Source: Notospermus geniculatus (taxonomy: Eukaryota; Nemertea; Pilidiophora; Heteronemertea; Lineidae). From it: a stretch of DNA of 64,000 nt. Position numbers and translations under genes: made by a program. Below the pieces are notes generated by a model that worked only from the letters and a program-made list of their open reading frames with translations, was not told where the DNA came from and did not search any database. The DNA lies in NCBI GenBank assembly GCA_002633025.1, contig NMRB01000326.1, positions 51,901-115,900 on the forward strand. Reading direction: 5' to 3'. Positions 35,021 through 46,984 of this stretch are shown in pieces (position 1 is the first letter of the stretch; every line of letters begins with the position of its first letter).

Positions 35021-35159
35021 GATGATAAACAGGAAGTCAATTTCCAGAATCTTAGCAAATTTTCGACCCCAACCAACTTGAAAGTGCCAGCCTGAAGAAG
35101 ACCCCAGTTGGGGTCAAAAATTTGCTAAGATTCTGGAAATTGACTTCCAGTTTATCATC
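35021..35159. mobile_element. Palindromic MITE (GATGATAAACWGGAAGTC ends)
   Basis: 139-bp inverted repeat. GATGATAAACAGGAAGTCAA and TTTCCAGAATCTTAGCAAAT pair with ATTTGCTAAGATTCTGGAAA and TTGACTTCCAGTTTATCATC, around a centre with GACCCCAAC / GTTGGGGTC. A truncated relative (GGTTGGGGTCGGAAATTTGC) lies near 53231. Confidence 0.8.
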
Positions 35160-35395
35160 CTGCAACTGATGGAGGAGCAGTGACAGTATACAACAGGATG
35201 GGGAAACTGGAGGGCCGACATTTCTGTCACACTCGAATCGTACTTACTTTTTTCCTTTGGGGAGGGTACAGCAACATGATCCTAAAGCTGGGACTGCAAG
35301 ATTGGAAATCATGTCCATGAGACATGTTGCGGTCATAAAACTCGTAGAGAGACGCAGATTTTAGCTCACAGACATGGGAAATACCGGTATTCACG

Positions 35396-35485
35396 AACTT
35401 TGCGTGCACGCAAATCTATTGTAAGGCTGTCAGTGAACAATAGGACATGTGCAGCCAAACAATAGACTTGCGTGCACGCAAAGTT
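35396..35485. mobile_element. Short inverted-repeat element
   Basis: AACTTTGCGTGCACGCAAAT and CTATTGT are repeated inverted as ACAATAG and ACTTGCGTGCACGCAAAGTT around a 37-bp centre. The arm itself contains the palindrome GCGTGCACGC. Confidence 0.65.
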
Positions 35486-37118
35486 GCGAAGGCTTCGTTA
35501 ATATGGCCCATTGATCGCGGGGATGATCTCACTCAAATTTCCGTATGTGTGGTTCACTCAACTACTTTAAAACGACCTCGTGTGAGAGCAACAAGATGTC
35601 AGGTAAGTCGATCCTGTTTCAGAAGTCCTGGAAACTCGGGTCGACTCCTTCCTCAACCACTACAGACTCGGTCCATGTTCAGTCTTTCGCCAGATCTGAT
35701 CATATGCACTCTGGTAAACAAAAAAAACCATCCCATCTACGGAATCCCAACAACTGGCCGTATATCATAAAACTATGGTTCTTTTGGAGACAATATGACG
35801 CATCCCTAAAGTAACGCAGCTGTTCCTGATATCAAATGGTAATATCTATGATCTGTACTAACATAAATCTTCCGACCATGATCCCGGCCTGCCTGCCGGG
35901 CTCTGCAACCAGAAATCATTTTCCTTTCAACGCTTTCCCTTGAGGCTGTAACATCATTATTATTCATTCAGAGACGACGACCTGTCGGAGATTACGCCCA
36001 GACATCAACAACGAAGGTTGACTATCAAAACAGTATCTAAAATAAACCATAATAAGTTACTCTGCTTGCTCCCCAAAAGTGTGCTAAATCACTACAAATC
36101 ATAATAAAACTGATATTCTTCGAACTTTGCTGAAATGTGATCGATTTAGATAAGTCAAAAAGCAAACAGAGGTTAGACATTCACCCCACAGCAAATTGGG
36201 AACCTCTACAACCTCAATCATGCATCAACGTCACCAGATTTCATCAATATGGTGACTTGGCAGCCATATTGGATTTGCAAATCGACTGTGTTAACTTTCA
36301 CTCCATGACAACTGACGAAATGTGATTGTGTGATGGAGCGGAGGGAGCGAGCATTGAGAACCACTGATCACCCCTCGGATGGCATCAAGCGGCTCCTTCT
36401 ACAAATACAGGTCATCAATACGCTGAATGATTTCGTAGACCATATCAATAAGTCAGTCATGTCATACAGTCACCATGCAAGTTACTGATATTACCCCAAG
36501 GATATGGTTAGGGGAAATTATACAAAATGTTCAAATTCCCTCCGGTATACTGGACAAGTGGTGTCTGGAACTAAATGAATTGCTATATCCATAACCGCCT
36601 CTCCGGGGCAGAGATGCTCTCCGCCTTTCGTATGCAATGAGGAACTCGCATAATGTTTTTATCCCGACAGGTCGGCGCTGTGAGCGGTTGTANTCAGAAA
36701 TAAAGAAATTGGTGTTCTGTATATCAATCAAGGTACGCGGTGGTTATTATGATCTTTTAATGGGGATAATTTGGTCTTTGTACGGATGCTTTTATCAGGA
36801 ACAAGGAGACCTGATCGAGCAATCAGGATTCCAGGAACGACATTTTGTGTGATGAAGTGAGGCGCATGATTGCCCGTGCCCTGTTCTCTTCGTGGCCATC
36901 ACTGAGCTCTATGGCATCATCAACCGTCAGTTACAAGGCAAATTTCCCAAAAATTGCCGTAGATGTGCTCACTCGGCTGTGTTCATCCTCTCAGCAACAA
37001 CTTGGCACGACAAAGCCACACATGAGAGCTTTCTAGCACGACATGGCGCTCTTGTTTGTCTCATTGGTCTTGGCGAAAGCCGTAAATGTGGAAAACCAAC
37101 ATTGGTGAATTGCTCATA
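35486..37118. other. Intergenic; assembly N at 36693
   Basis: The plus frame 36892-37119 and others are short and overlap in different phases. No gene supported. The N at 36693 is isolated, with no visible duplication around it. Confidence 0.4.
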
Positions 37119-37346
37119 GGGCCGATTTAATAGACGTTTGCTAAGCTAACCATTGGTTCCACCAAAAATAGATAGGCATGCGAAAAGTGTACAACTAAAT
37201 TTTCACCCAAACGCCCTGATTGGATGGAGAGTAAGCGCTATACAGAAGGGCTTTTTGTTGAAAAATTTAGTTGTACATTTTTCGCACGTCTATCTATTTT
37301 TGGTGGAACCAATGGTTAGCTTAGCAAACGTCTATTAAATCGGCCC
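37119..37346. mobile_element. 228-bp MITE with GGGCCGATTTAATAGACG ends
   Basis: Arms of about 75 bp: GGGCCGATTTAATAGACGTT, 'TGCTAAGCTAACCATTGG', 'TTCCACCAAAAATAGATAG', paired with the inverted right half. It is flanked by ATA on each side (37116-37118 and 37347-37349), a likely 3-bp target duplication. Non-coding. Confidence 0.85.
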
Positions 37347-38704
37347 ATACAGAATCAATTGCATACCGCCCAAATTCTATTTTTACCAGCAATGGTCGGA
37401 CAAACATTATATAACATAAACAATATACTTTAATGAGTGACTAATTGCCGAAGTTGTCACAGGACAAAAGGAGGGTCGGACAAACACAGTTGACAAGTCC
37501 GACGTCATTCGCTATTCGCATGAGAAAACTCTCTTGGGGTTGGAGCAGCAATGTGAAGCCGTGTTTTTGAGTAAATTGATTGGGTAGCCTACACTTCACT
37601 GGGGGCAAAAAACAGGGCACAGCCTGTAGCTTAAAGATAATGTATCATGACATCAATGTTGATATTCAATGTTTGTAAACATGGATGTATACATTATGTT
37701 ATTTTGAACTTTTGGAACACGGCAACCCACCAATTTTATTACTTTCGGTATCAAAAGAATTTCTAGAGGGGCATGCCACCAACAAATCACTTATAAGACA
37801 AAAAAAGACTGGACACAAACAAACAAAATGTAAATAAACAATGATTTTCGTGGCCCGCGAAAATACCCGTGATACATTATCTTTACGTAATACCAGCTTA
37901 GACATAACCATCAGCCATTCTTCAGCACTAAACAAGACAGATACATGACGCCCACTCAAACACTTTAGTATCAGCTTAATTCTTCAGATCCTGGACTTAA
38001 TAAGCAATCTATATCATATTGTGTATTTGACGGCAAGCATGAAATTGAGACACGAAGCGTGATCAATATTTTAAACTGCCCATATCGAATCCTCGGTCCA
38101 ATATCTTCGTTGAATATATCATCAACAGTTGCCTTTTGTCAAACTCTTTCCGTTTGTTACATCCAGCCTCTTCCTCCGTATCGATGACGTTGGTATCTAT
38201 CATCAATGCAACATTATACAGCTCCGATAACCTCCGGTCGGAAGGCAATGATTGATCATTTCCTTAATGGAAAAATCTATGATTAATGATTGAAAGAAAA
38301 ATCCGTTTTCAGCTACTGGTGTAAATGAAGAGGGGAACAGTACGACTTATTGCCACCAGATTCAATAACCATTGGGGAAGTTTGGAACTCCCAAACCGAT
38401 ATAACATGGTCCTGAATGTTTCAAACTTCGATTTTCACCACAAGAACATGATCGTACTCGTACGAAGACAAGCCAGCCGTTTAGCTGTGCCCTGACATAC
38501 CTTCATCACATATCACACGAAACTTTCTTTAGCATTTTGAATTTTCTATCAGGGCTGAAGCAGCATTATTGGTCCAGGTACGTACCTACGGAATAGGCCA
38601 TCTCCATCTTGCCCTGACATGAGTGACAAGTGTTCCTATCATTCCTACCCTCGCTCAGCATACTTATGGTTCGAAGGGCAACGTGTCGACCGTAGGCATT
38701 GACG
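37347..38704. other. No recognisable feature
   Basis: Repetitive phrase 'CAGGGCTGAAGCAGCATTAT', 'TGGTCCAGGTACGTACC' near 38552 matches 41469-41510. Otherwise nothing is supported. Confidence 0.4.
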
Positions 38705-38919
38705 TGCAAAAATGGCCATCTCAAGCTACTCATGTTCCTCACTTGGACGGGGTACTTTACTTGCCCTTGCAAAGGTACCAGGTACAAAGCACCACGGCTT
38801 ACTGTCCCATGCGACGGACGTGAAGAGCCAGGGATCCCATGGCCTAGGCTGGATTCAACCCAGGACCTGCTACTTGCTGAGCGGACGAGATAACCACAAG
38901 GCTATCAGGGCTCCACGAC
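38705..38919 (-). mobile_element. tRNA-derived SINE (second family)
   Basis: Minus-strand head GTCGTGGAGCCCTGATAGCC, 'TTGTGGTTATCTCGTCCGC', with B box GGTTGAATCC. An unrelated body follows with CCTGGTACCTTTGCAAGGGC and a tail near GAGATGGCCATTTTTGC. It differs from the 14.9-kb SINE body. Confidence 0.6.
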
Positions 38920-41900
38920 TCTTTATGTGGAGAAGCTATCACATTCCTTGCCAACAGCTGTTGAGGTATCACCATTTCCAGCCACCACATCAAACATTAG
39001 ACCTAAGATTAGGTACGACTATAGAGCGAGGGGTACCTTGGGGTGAATGGCCATTAGTCCTTTGACGGCTCCGTTGAAGCGCTGACGATTACCATAATCA
39101 TACAAGTATACCAGCAGTTCCTTTACCATAAAGAAAGTAGGTGTTTGACTGGCCAAATGGCATGGCAACCAGAGAACATCTAACAAGAGCAGTCTAACAA
39201 GCTAACAGCCCACCCTGCACCTGAAACCGTCCTATCAGCCACCTTTCCAAAAGTATTCTCCTTTCATGTAGCGTTTTTTAAGAGCACGAGGCAATCTTGC
39301 CATCAAGTGGGACTTGCAAGAAGCTAGATACCAGCTGATCACTTCAGGTGGTATGTTCACAATGATCCACAGAAACAGTCAAGGATGATTTTGTAAAGTC
39401 AAGAGGCTCGTTAGCTGCGGTAAACATGAACAAGTGCCTGCTGAGCATACAACCTCAGCTACAATCTCAAGTGAAGATGACAGGAGACGCTGCATTTTAA
39501 ATTCTCATCGATGACGGCAGCTGAACTGAAGATTTCCACTTTTTTTAATACTTGACGAGCACAGGGTATAAATTAGCATCAGTTTTCTTATTGTGAAGCG
39601 AGAAATCATACGGAATTAATGAGTACACAAGGGGTTTAATGAACCGAGCTTGCGGACTGGTTGTTGAAGGAGAACTGCGTGGTTCGTTGAACAGAGCTTT
39701 GATTCTGTGCATAAGGTCACCAGCAAATGTCAAGCTGAGCTATATTTAGGACTTTGTTCTCAAAGGGAGGCATCTCGTGGCATAAAACACATGAACACAC
39801 CCTCAGTGGGAGGTAAAATTACGCTGAGCAAGATCATCGCATGTCAGAGGAGGGGAGTATCGGAGACCAAAAACGCATCCATAGGCCTACATCTGTGAAC
39901 CATGCCACGCCTTCGGATTACACTCTAATGGAGTGTGGTCCAAGATGAAATGAACGTGAGCCTTAAAGGACCACGGTATTGCCACTTTTTCTCGACAGCC
40001 GGCGCCACCGCGCCACTCTCCAACCCAGGGACTAACTACGTTGTCGGCGAACTGAACCGATTTACTACGTACTGTACATTTTGTAATGCATTTTTGTAGT
40101 GCGTCTTACTGCCGCTAGGTGGCTCCCTCTACGTCGGCAGTCAAATAACGTATATGAGATCCAATACCATACTCCTTTAATATTTCAAGATGAGACCGCA
40201 CTGCTGCGTGGAGGATGTGACTGCAAAATGTTGTTTTCCACCGAAGATCTCACCCCTGACTGCCACTCCCATTCCCATCATCTTCCGTTTGGCATTTTAT
40301 GATGGCGCCACTGTCGGACGAATGGAGACCAGGGGGTGCTGTGAGGAGTCTGCCGCACTCTATCAGGCAACTGAAGCCCACTCTCATCCCAATCTGCGTG
40401 ATCCATCCATCCTCAAGTTATCAAGGGTTCTCAATGACTAGTCCCCCATGTCACCACCACCGTGTGTTCAGTGACGTTATGGAGCAGCGCAAAGAACCCC
40501 CAGGCCTCCATATCATCGTCTCTTCATTACACGAGAGAAGTTGGCATTTGAAAGATAACCTCGCCACGGTTGATTCTGCCCATGAGGACAGGTATCTCCG
40601 GGAGTGCCACGGGCGGCTCCAGGGGCAATATTCGATATTACAGCCGGCAAAACATGGCAAGGATCTTAAAGTTAACTGATCATGGAAATGTTACCAATTG
40701 TCAGGTTTCATTTAATGGATGGAAATGAAACAAAATAATCCACTCGGGGCACCGTGGTGGGTCTTCAGGGAACATCAGGGTCTTCTATCTTCCGAGTGTG
40801 AGAACCCTGACTGGCATCCTTATGCTTTACAAAACACTACCTCAATCACGAGTAGTTTTGATTCATTCACACCATGCTAATAGAAGTCTCTTTATTGCAA
40901 GCCTCCGGAACGTGGAGGCATTTGTGGCATCTCATCACAAAAAAGCACTGCTCCTGGCGATGGATTTCGTCAACCAGCTCCATTAGGCTACTCCGAGCCA
41001 GGCATAAAGGATTCTTCCCCATAATGGCTTTCGCTACTCTCTTCCATTCCCTGCATTTGCTGCGAAAAGTCGGAAATGGAATCTGTTCATTCGCAACAAA
41101 ACATCACTCTCCAGTCATTTTGACAGATCCGGTAGGCTAAACACAAAAACACACGCAATTCTTCAGCAATCATTCACTTGAAATGTCATCTAATAACTCT
41201 GTCGTTTAATTTGACGTTAACAAGATAGACCTTGGTTAAAAGTTTTAAAAAACGCTAACAGCTCTGCTTAATTAAATACCATTTTATCAATAATCTAGCG
41301 GTTAATGACTGTGATTTGTTAGGTTTCATAAACCTAGCACGGAATGCAAGGATTACAAACAACAAAGAGGGGAAGAGAGAGTCAGCGAAACTAAGGAAGA
41401 TCACCCAATGAGGAACCTGCAGAATTCCCGCTTGGTGGCGCTGTATTGTATTTGATTTTTTTCTCATCAGGGCCGAAGCCACAGCATCATTGACCCTGGT
41501 AAGTACGGAAGAGGCCATGTATATCTCATCTCTACGGAAGAGGCCATCTCAAGCTACTCATTGGGGAAGAGAGAGCGTCAGCGAAACTAAAGAAAGGCCG
41601 TCCAAAATGAGGAACTTGCAGAACTCCCGCTTGGTGGCGCTGTGTGCGGTTGGATGTTTTTACGCTTCATCCCCATTTGATTCCTGTATGGTGATAAGGA
41701 ATCCTTTCATATGCAATGAATGGGTCATAGGTTTAGTCGCCAGTGTTCATGAAGATGATGCTGGGCTCAGCAGCAGGTGGTATCCACCCCCAATAGATAA
41801 GAGAACTCGGTCCCCAAGCCTGTCAGAATATCAGTCGAGTAATTTGGTCCCTAGAGGCTGATAACGATAGATATTCTTCATCAGAGTCTGAGACGGGGGA

Positions 41901-42855
41901 TGGTAGCGGAGGACATTAGATTGTGGAATGAAAGATTGGCGAAGTATGACTGCCTTCACAGCTAGGCCAGCAGCTCGAATTTGCTACTTTTTTTTCTCGT
42001 ATGGCAAATCTTGATGAGAAAGATTTGATGGTCAAAATCGAAGGCAAGGCTGTTCTTGAACAGGAATATCAGTGATGGAGTGCGAATGTCAGGACTTGTC
42101 GCTAAGGCGGTTGTGGGTTCGAACATCCATCCACTAACCAGCCATGCTCAACTTTGCTCACTTCCAGTGATAGTACGTTGTGCCACCACGAGGCGAGGAA
42201 TCGTAATCCTCATTGGCCCGGGACGGTTTAGCTCTTCTTGTTGTCAGGCACACCAAGTCATCCCCTTGGTTTAAGACAAAGAAGACTCATCAGCACAACA
42301 TGCGCCAGTGTCCAAACCTCCACCCCCAAGGTTAAACCGGGAAGGTCGGCAGATAACTGGGTGACTGATCCACAAACTAGCCATGTTAAACATAGCTTCG
42401 CTGTTGATGGTGCCCTACGTCATGCCGGTGCTACACAGCACCACTGGCTAACGGAACTGTCCGTCTCCAGTATATAATCCAAGTGCCAGCGACTCATTCT
42501 TCATAAAACCACCCATCATATCTCTAGACTGACAATGACGGAAACGTCTTGATAGAAGCCGACATAATTCCTCTTCCCTAATCAACTCAAAAAGGCTGAC
42601 AAGTCGGGATTACTGTATCAACATCAGACTTTACAGTTGGTAATATGCACTCAACGGAAACGTCCATTCTTTATCCAGCGTTTTGAAGAAGCAATCAATT
42701 AGAATAATTGTCATTAACTGTCCGTATTTTGTCGCTAATGACGCAGCTCCGCACTTGATGATGATTCTGGGAGCCCGCAGAGATGACGTGCGATGTCGGA
42801 GGGAGAGTCACCTTGTAATGAAAAGGTGTGCATTCACAGCCTCATGCCAACGCAG
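38920..42855. other. Intergenic; a local duplication and a tRNA-like string
   Basis: Three overlapping plus frames at 40099-40679 are of chance-compatible length with no domain. Near 42085-42160 'CTTGTCGCTAAGGCGGTTGT' and GGGTTCGAAC look like a tRNA-derived head. I see no gene. Confidence 0.35.
41368..41644. repeat. Direct duplication of about 80 bp, 194 bp apart
   Basis: GGGGAAGAGAGAGTCAGCGA at 41369 is repeated at 41563. Both are followed by AACTAARGAA, CAAWATGAGGAAC, CTGCAGAAYTCCCGCTTGG and TGGCGCTGT. Confidence 0.7.
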
Positions 42856-42981
42856 CACACCAGGCGATATCACAAGCGATCTGATCGCAAGCGAGCAAAA
42901 TCGGCTGTTGACGCAAGGTGTGCGCTGGCCAGCGATGCGTGGAATCTTCTCGCCAGCGATGATCGCTCAACATCAAACAAA

Positions 42982-43043
42982 GGGTCGTATTTTAGAACGT
43001 TCCTTAACGTTGTAACGTTAAGGAACGTTCTAAAATACGACCC
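42982..43043. repeat. Perfect palindrome, 30-bp arms, 2-nt loop
   Basis: The left arm (GGGTCGTATTTTAGAACGTT, CCTTAACGTT) is exactly complementary to 43014-43043, with loop GT. The outer GGGTCGTATT matches the outer arm of the element at 24182. It is probably a very short MITE or solo pair of inverted ends. It lies 9 bp from family C copy 3. Confidence 0.9.
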
Positions 43044-43052
43044 AATGGCTGG

Positions 43053-43153
43053 TATTCATAAAAGTTAGCAAATGCTTTTACTTAAGATTTGCCCAGTGAT
43101 GCAATGTAAATGTACCACGAAACCTGAAGTAAAAGCATTTACTTTTATGAATA
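43053..43153. mobile_element. MITE family C, copy 3
   Basis: 101-bp inverted repeat TATTCATAAAAGTTAGCAAA ... AAGCATTTACTTTTATGAATA. The right arm lacks the GCTAGC inner segment seen in copy 2, so it carries a small deletion. Confidence 0.8.
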
Positions 43154-43360
43154 AAAGCCAAAATACCAAAACCGATATCATATCGCCTAGTCTTCGGTGG
43201 CTGGCGAGAAGATCGGTGGCGAGTAGACCACTTGTAGCATGTTTGCACGGCTACAAAGTTAGCATGGGCCTTAAAGATTGAAACTCATATCAAAAGCCAC
43301 ATCAAAACCCCTCAGCCCCGTCAGAAATATGTTGTTGCCACCGTCCATATTTTATAGCGC

Positions 43361-44054
43361 CTAAATATCTTAGGAAGCATGTTCCCTTGACAGGATCATT
43401 CGCGGCATGCAACTATGATGACTAAAGCGTGCACACAAACATACTGCCAACTAGAAACAGGAGTGACGAATCAAATTGTGACGCTTGATCACTTGTGATT
43501 AACTAGAAATGGCTTCTTATCTCCCGCCAAACGCACAAGAGATTCTGCTGCACGCGAGAGAATCGACTCATAACGAATTCATGGTACAACAAACCCCACT
43601 GAAACAACCAAGATGTCAAAAGTAAAATAGACAACGCTTTGCGTTTCTTCCATCCTTCGTGGTGTCAAATTTCCTCAAATCTCGTTTCAGGCAGTGCGAA
43701 ACCATTTCAACTTAATTAACCATCAGATTCTAGAAGCATTGTGATGGGAGGCCTTACTGCCGTTAGAGGGCACCACTAGTAACCGCTCCTGGAACGTCAT
43801 GGAATGTGACGTCACAGAGAAGAAATGCACGCCGCAAAGTCATCCATAATGACGTTGTGGTCATGACTTACGTCTGTGACGTCAAATTTTGTGACGTTCT
43901 AGGACTACTAACTAGTGGTGGCCTCTAACGGAGTAATGTCTCCCATTGACAACTTTGCCACACATCTGGTGCGTAGCCCACTTCACCAGTTGCTCAAGAC
44001 AGAATGGAGGAGGAGACGTGGGAGATTTCTATATTTTGCTTTCCAATTTCTCAT
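43361..44054. repeat. 694-bp block, copy 1 of an N-joined duplication
   Basis: From CTAAATATCTTAGGAAGCAT to CCAATTTCTCAT, where it stops at the N. Copy 2 (44056-44746) is almost identical, differing in a handful of bases and one short indel (ATGATGACTAAAG / CTGATTAAAG). The copies meet exactly at the N, which points to an uncollapsed haplotype or a scaffold artefact. Confidence 0.85.
43746..43944. mobile_element. MITE family A, copy 1 (TGACGTCA-bearing)
   Basis: 199-bp inverted repeat. Ends GGGAGGCCTTACTGCCGTTA / TAACGGAGTAATGTCTCCC, then AGAGGGCACCACTAGT / ACTAGTGGTGGCCTCT. The arms carry GAACGTCATGGAATGTGACG and GTGACGTCAAATTTTGTGACG. Other copies are at 44438, 48021 and 49665. Confidence 0.85.
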
Positions 44055-44055
44055 N
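44055..44055. other. Assembly gap (single N)
   Basis: Separates the two near-identical blocks 43361-44054 and 44056-44746. Confidence 0.9.
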
Positions 44056-44746
44056 CTAAATATCTTAGGAAGCATGTTCCCTTGACAGGATCATTCGCGG
44101 CATGCAACTCTGATTAAAGCGTGCACACCAACATACTGCCAACTAGAAACAGGAGTGACGAATCAAATTGTGACGCTTGATCACTTGTGATTAACTAGAA
44201 ATGGCTTCTTATCTCCCGCCAAACGCACAAGAGATTCTGCTGCACGCGAGAGAATCGACTCATAACGAATTCATGGTACAACAAACCCCACTGAAACAAC
44301 CAAGACGTCAAAAGTAAAATAGACAACGCTTTGCGTTTCTTCCATCCTTCGTGGTGTCAAATTTCCTCAAATCTCGTTTCAGGCAGTGCGAAACCATTTC
44401 AACTTAATTAACCATCAGATTCTAGAAGCATTGTGATGGGAGGCCTTACTGCCGTTAGAGGGCACCACTAGTAACCGCTCCTGGAACGTCATGGAATGTG
44501 ACGTCACAGAGAAGAAATGCACGCCGCAAAGTCATCCATAATGACGTTGTGGTCATGACTTACGTCTGTGACGTCAAATTTTGTGACGTTCTAGGACTAC
44601 TAACTAGTGGTGGCCTCTAACGGAGTAATGTCTCCCATTGACAACTTTGCCACACATCTGGTGCGTAGCCCACTTCACCAGTTGCTCAAGACAGAATGGA
44701 GGAGGAGACGTGGGAGATTTCTATATTTTGCTTTCCAATTTCTCAT
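44056..44746. repeat. 691-bp block, copy 2 of an N-joined duplication
   Basis: Same sequence as copy 1, but continues past CCAATTTCTCAT into GTTCAAAGAG, giving the true right flank. Its own left flank is lost in the gap. Confidence 0.85.
44438..44636. mobile_element. MITE family A, copy 2 (inside the duplicated block)
   Basis: Essentially identical to copy 1 because it lies in the duplicated block. It should not be counted as an independent insertion. Confidence 0.8.
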
Positions 44747-45372
44747 GTTCAAAGAGTGAAGTCTAGACTAACATCTTGAAGTGACAGATCGAAATGCCAA
44801 ATACTGAATCTGCTTTCAAATCCGATACCTAATGTCATTCCAAATAACTATCTAAAAGGGAAATTAACACAGACTAACATCCGCAGCTTTAGATTAAACA
44901 CGCACATGGCTGGTCATGACCTTCCAGTCCTGGTCGATTACAAGATTAAGGAAAGTTGACTCCATCAAGTAATTGATCATGACTCGGACATTCTTTCAAA
45001 CAGGAGGAGATTATCTCATGTATGGATCAAATCAATCGTCTGGTCAGACACGCAGTGGATATAATTTCCTATTATTGATTGTGATTTGATAGTCGAGAAC
45101 TTCCGCAGACCACGAGAGAATCAGATGACAGGTCAGAGACGAAGGGTCCATATTACCATTAATCTATGAAGCTATTGATGGATACCAAGGGTCCATATTA
45201 CCATTGATCTATGAAGCTATTGACGGATACCAGTCCGTCAACATATGGCAACAGGTTGACATCACAACACACAATGAAATGAAAAATTGGTTCTTTTGTA
45301 TTCTGGTTCTATAGCACATTCATGTGTGGCTAAATCACGGAGGAATGAGAGGGAACTTGACGTACGGCTCAT
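44747..45372. other. Intergenic; short tandem duplication at 45148-45231
   Basis: 'GGGTCCATATTACCATTRAT' and 'CTATGAAGCTATTGAYGGAT' followed by ACCA occur twice in tandem at a 41-bp offset. No gene is seen. Confidence 0.5.
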
Positions 45373-45975
45373 ACAAAACCCTGAATAATTGGATTTGTAT
45401 AGTGTCAAGATAACTGGTTTTGTATACAATGTAGTCCCTGGATAGTTGGTTTTTAGAATAGTCCCTGGATAATTGGTTTTGTACAGTCCCTTGATAACTG
45501 ATTTTGTATAGTCCCTGGATAATTAGTTTTGCATAATCCCAGGACAGTTGGTCTTGTACCAGGATAATTGGTTTTGTACGGTCCCTGGATAATTGGTTTT
45601 GTATGGTCCCTGGATAATTGGTTTTGTATAATCCCAGGACAGTTGGTCTTGTACCTGGATAATTGGTTTTGTATGGTTCCTGGATAATTGGTTTTGTACG
45701 GTCCCTGGATAATTGGTTTTGTATGGTCCCTGGATAATTGGTTTTGTATAATCCCAGGACAGTTGGTCTTGTACCTGGATAATTGGTTTTGTATGGTTCC
45801 TGTGGATAATTGGTTTTGTACGGTCCCTGGATAATTGGTTTTGTACGGTCCCTGGATAATTGGTTTTGTATGGTCCCTGGATAATTGGTTTTGTGAAGTG
45901 TGTGGTTAATTTAATTGGTTTTGCATAAGTCTCTGGATAATTGGTTTTGCCCAGTTCCTAGATAATTGGTTGAGC
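45373..45975. repeat. Minisatellite, 25-bp unit with higher-order pattern
   Basis: Roughly two dozen units of 'GGTCCCTGGATAATTGGTTT' plus 'TGTAC/T'. A variant cluster (AATCCCAGGACAGTTGGTCT, then TGTACCTGGATAATTGG) recurs at 45535, 45630 and 45750, showing multi-unit duplication. It decays at the right end (GTGTGGTTAATTTAATTGG). Confidence 0.9.
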
Positions 45976-46627
45976 ATGAGGTCAACAACATTGCATGATA
46001 GTGGCCTTTCATGCCCTTAAGCACTTGATGCAAATACGAACCGCTACCAGACCATTCAAATGATGCTAACAACTGCAGCAAATCTTATCATCCGTGTTAC
46101 TACTGGATACAAGTGATTTAGTTCACACTAAGTGGATGCTGCAAGGTTGGAATTACATGCAAATGGCATAACCGGGTGGCCCTAACGAACAGCCGGGTCT
46201 CCTGGGATCAGCCAACTAACGAACCTGACCTGTTATACCGCTTCTAAGAACCCCACATATCACCACTTTTTTATCACTAACAAGCTCAGGGCAACGCAGG
46301 GTAAAGAAAAAGGTCTCCCATTAGAGCGAGCTAAGTAATCCCATTACGATGGGTTTAAGACATGGCGTAAGTTGAAAAAGACATTAGAATATGTGTACTC
46401 ACATATCACTAGCTGTTTTCTAAGAGCTTAAAAAGCCAGATTTTCCGCTGTAACAAGACCAGGTCTTTGATTCGATCTCTGGCAGATGGCTTCAACAGCT
46501 TCCAGGGTCAAATTAAGCGGAGAAAGTCATGCGCCTGTCAATTGATTACCAATGACGACAACTGAGCCGAGTTTTTCAGTCCGTGTCTTAATTGACATGA
46601 CTTTAGGTTCAGCACGGCCTTGATTGA
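45976..46627. other. No recognisable feature
   Basis: About 650 bp downstream, in the LINE fragment's own sense; no further retrotransposon motifs recognised. Confidence 0.4.
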
Positions 46628-46984
46628 TCACAAAGTGAGCCCTTCCCAACAGATGCAGATTTCAATCAAACAGGAGGTAATCAATACAAACTTTTTTAGG
46701 CAGACGATATCACGAAACAAGTAATTAAACTCATTGGATTTGGCTAGTGTTGAATCATTCATGTCCTTCGCGAAAGAAGGCACACAGTGGTGCTTTATTT
46801 CTAAGAGGCAAAGTGTGTAGTACATATTGTACACATTGAACAGGAGTGGTCTGAATGCACAACCCTGTGGTACACCAGATAAAATATCAAATATCAAATG
46901 CATGGTGCGTGATTGTTGCTGCTGACATGGCTGAACGAAGAAGGTGTCCAGCTCCTTCAGAGTAATGACGTAATTCAGGTGCAT
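46628..46984 (-). pseudogene. LINE reverse-transcriptase fragment (non-LTR retrotransposon)
   Basis: A 118-codon frame holding a recognisable piece of the RT palm. ILSGVPQGCAFRPLLFNVYN matches the SGVPQGSVLGPLLFNIY motif, and SFAKDMNDSTLAKS stands where YADDT is expected. The catalytic second aspartate motif reads FAKD instead of [FY]ADD, so it is inactive. There is no endonuclease domain, no upstream RT region and no 3' tail next to it; the copy is a short truncated remnant. Clade (Jockey/CR1-like versus RTE) cannot be told from so little. Confidence 0.75.
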
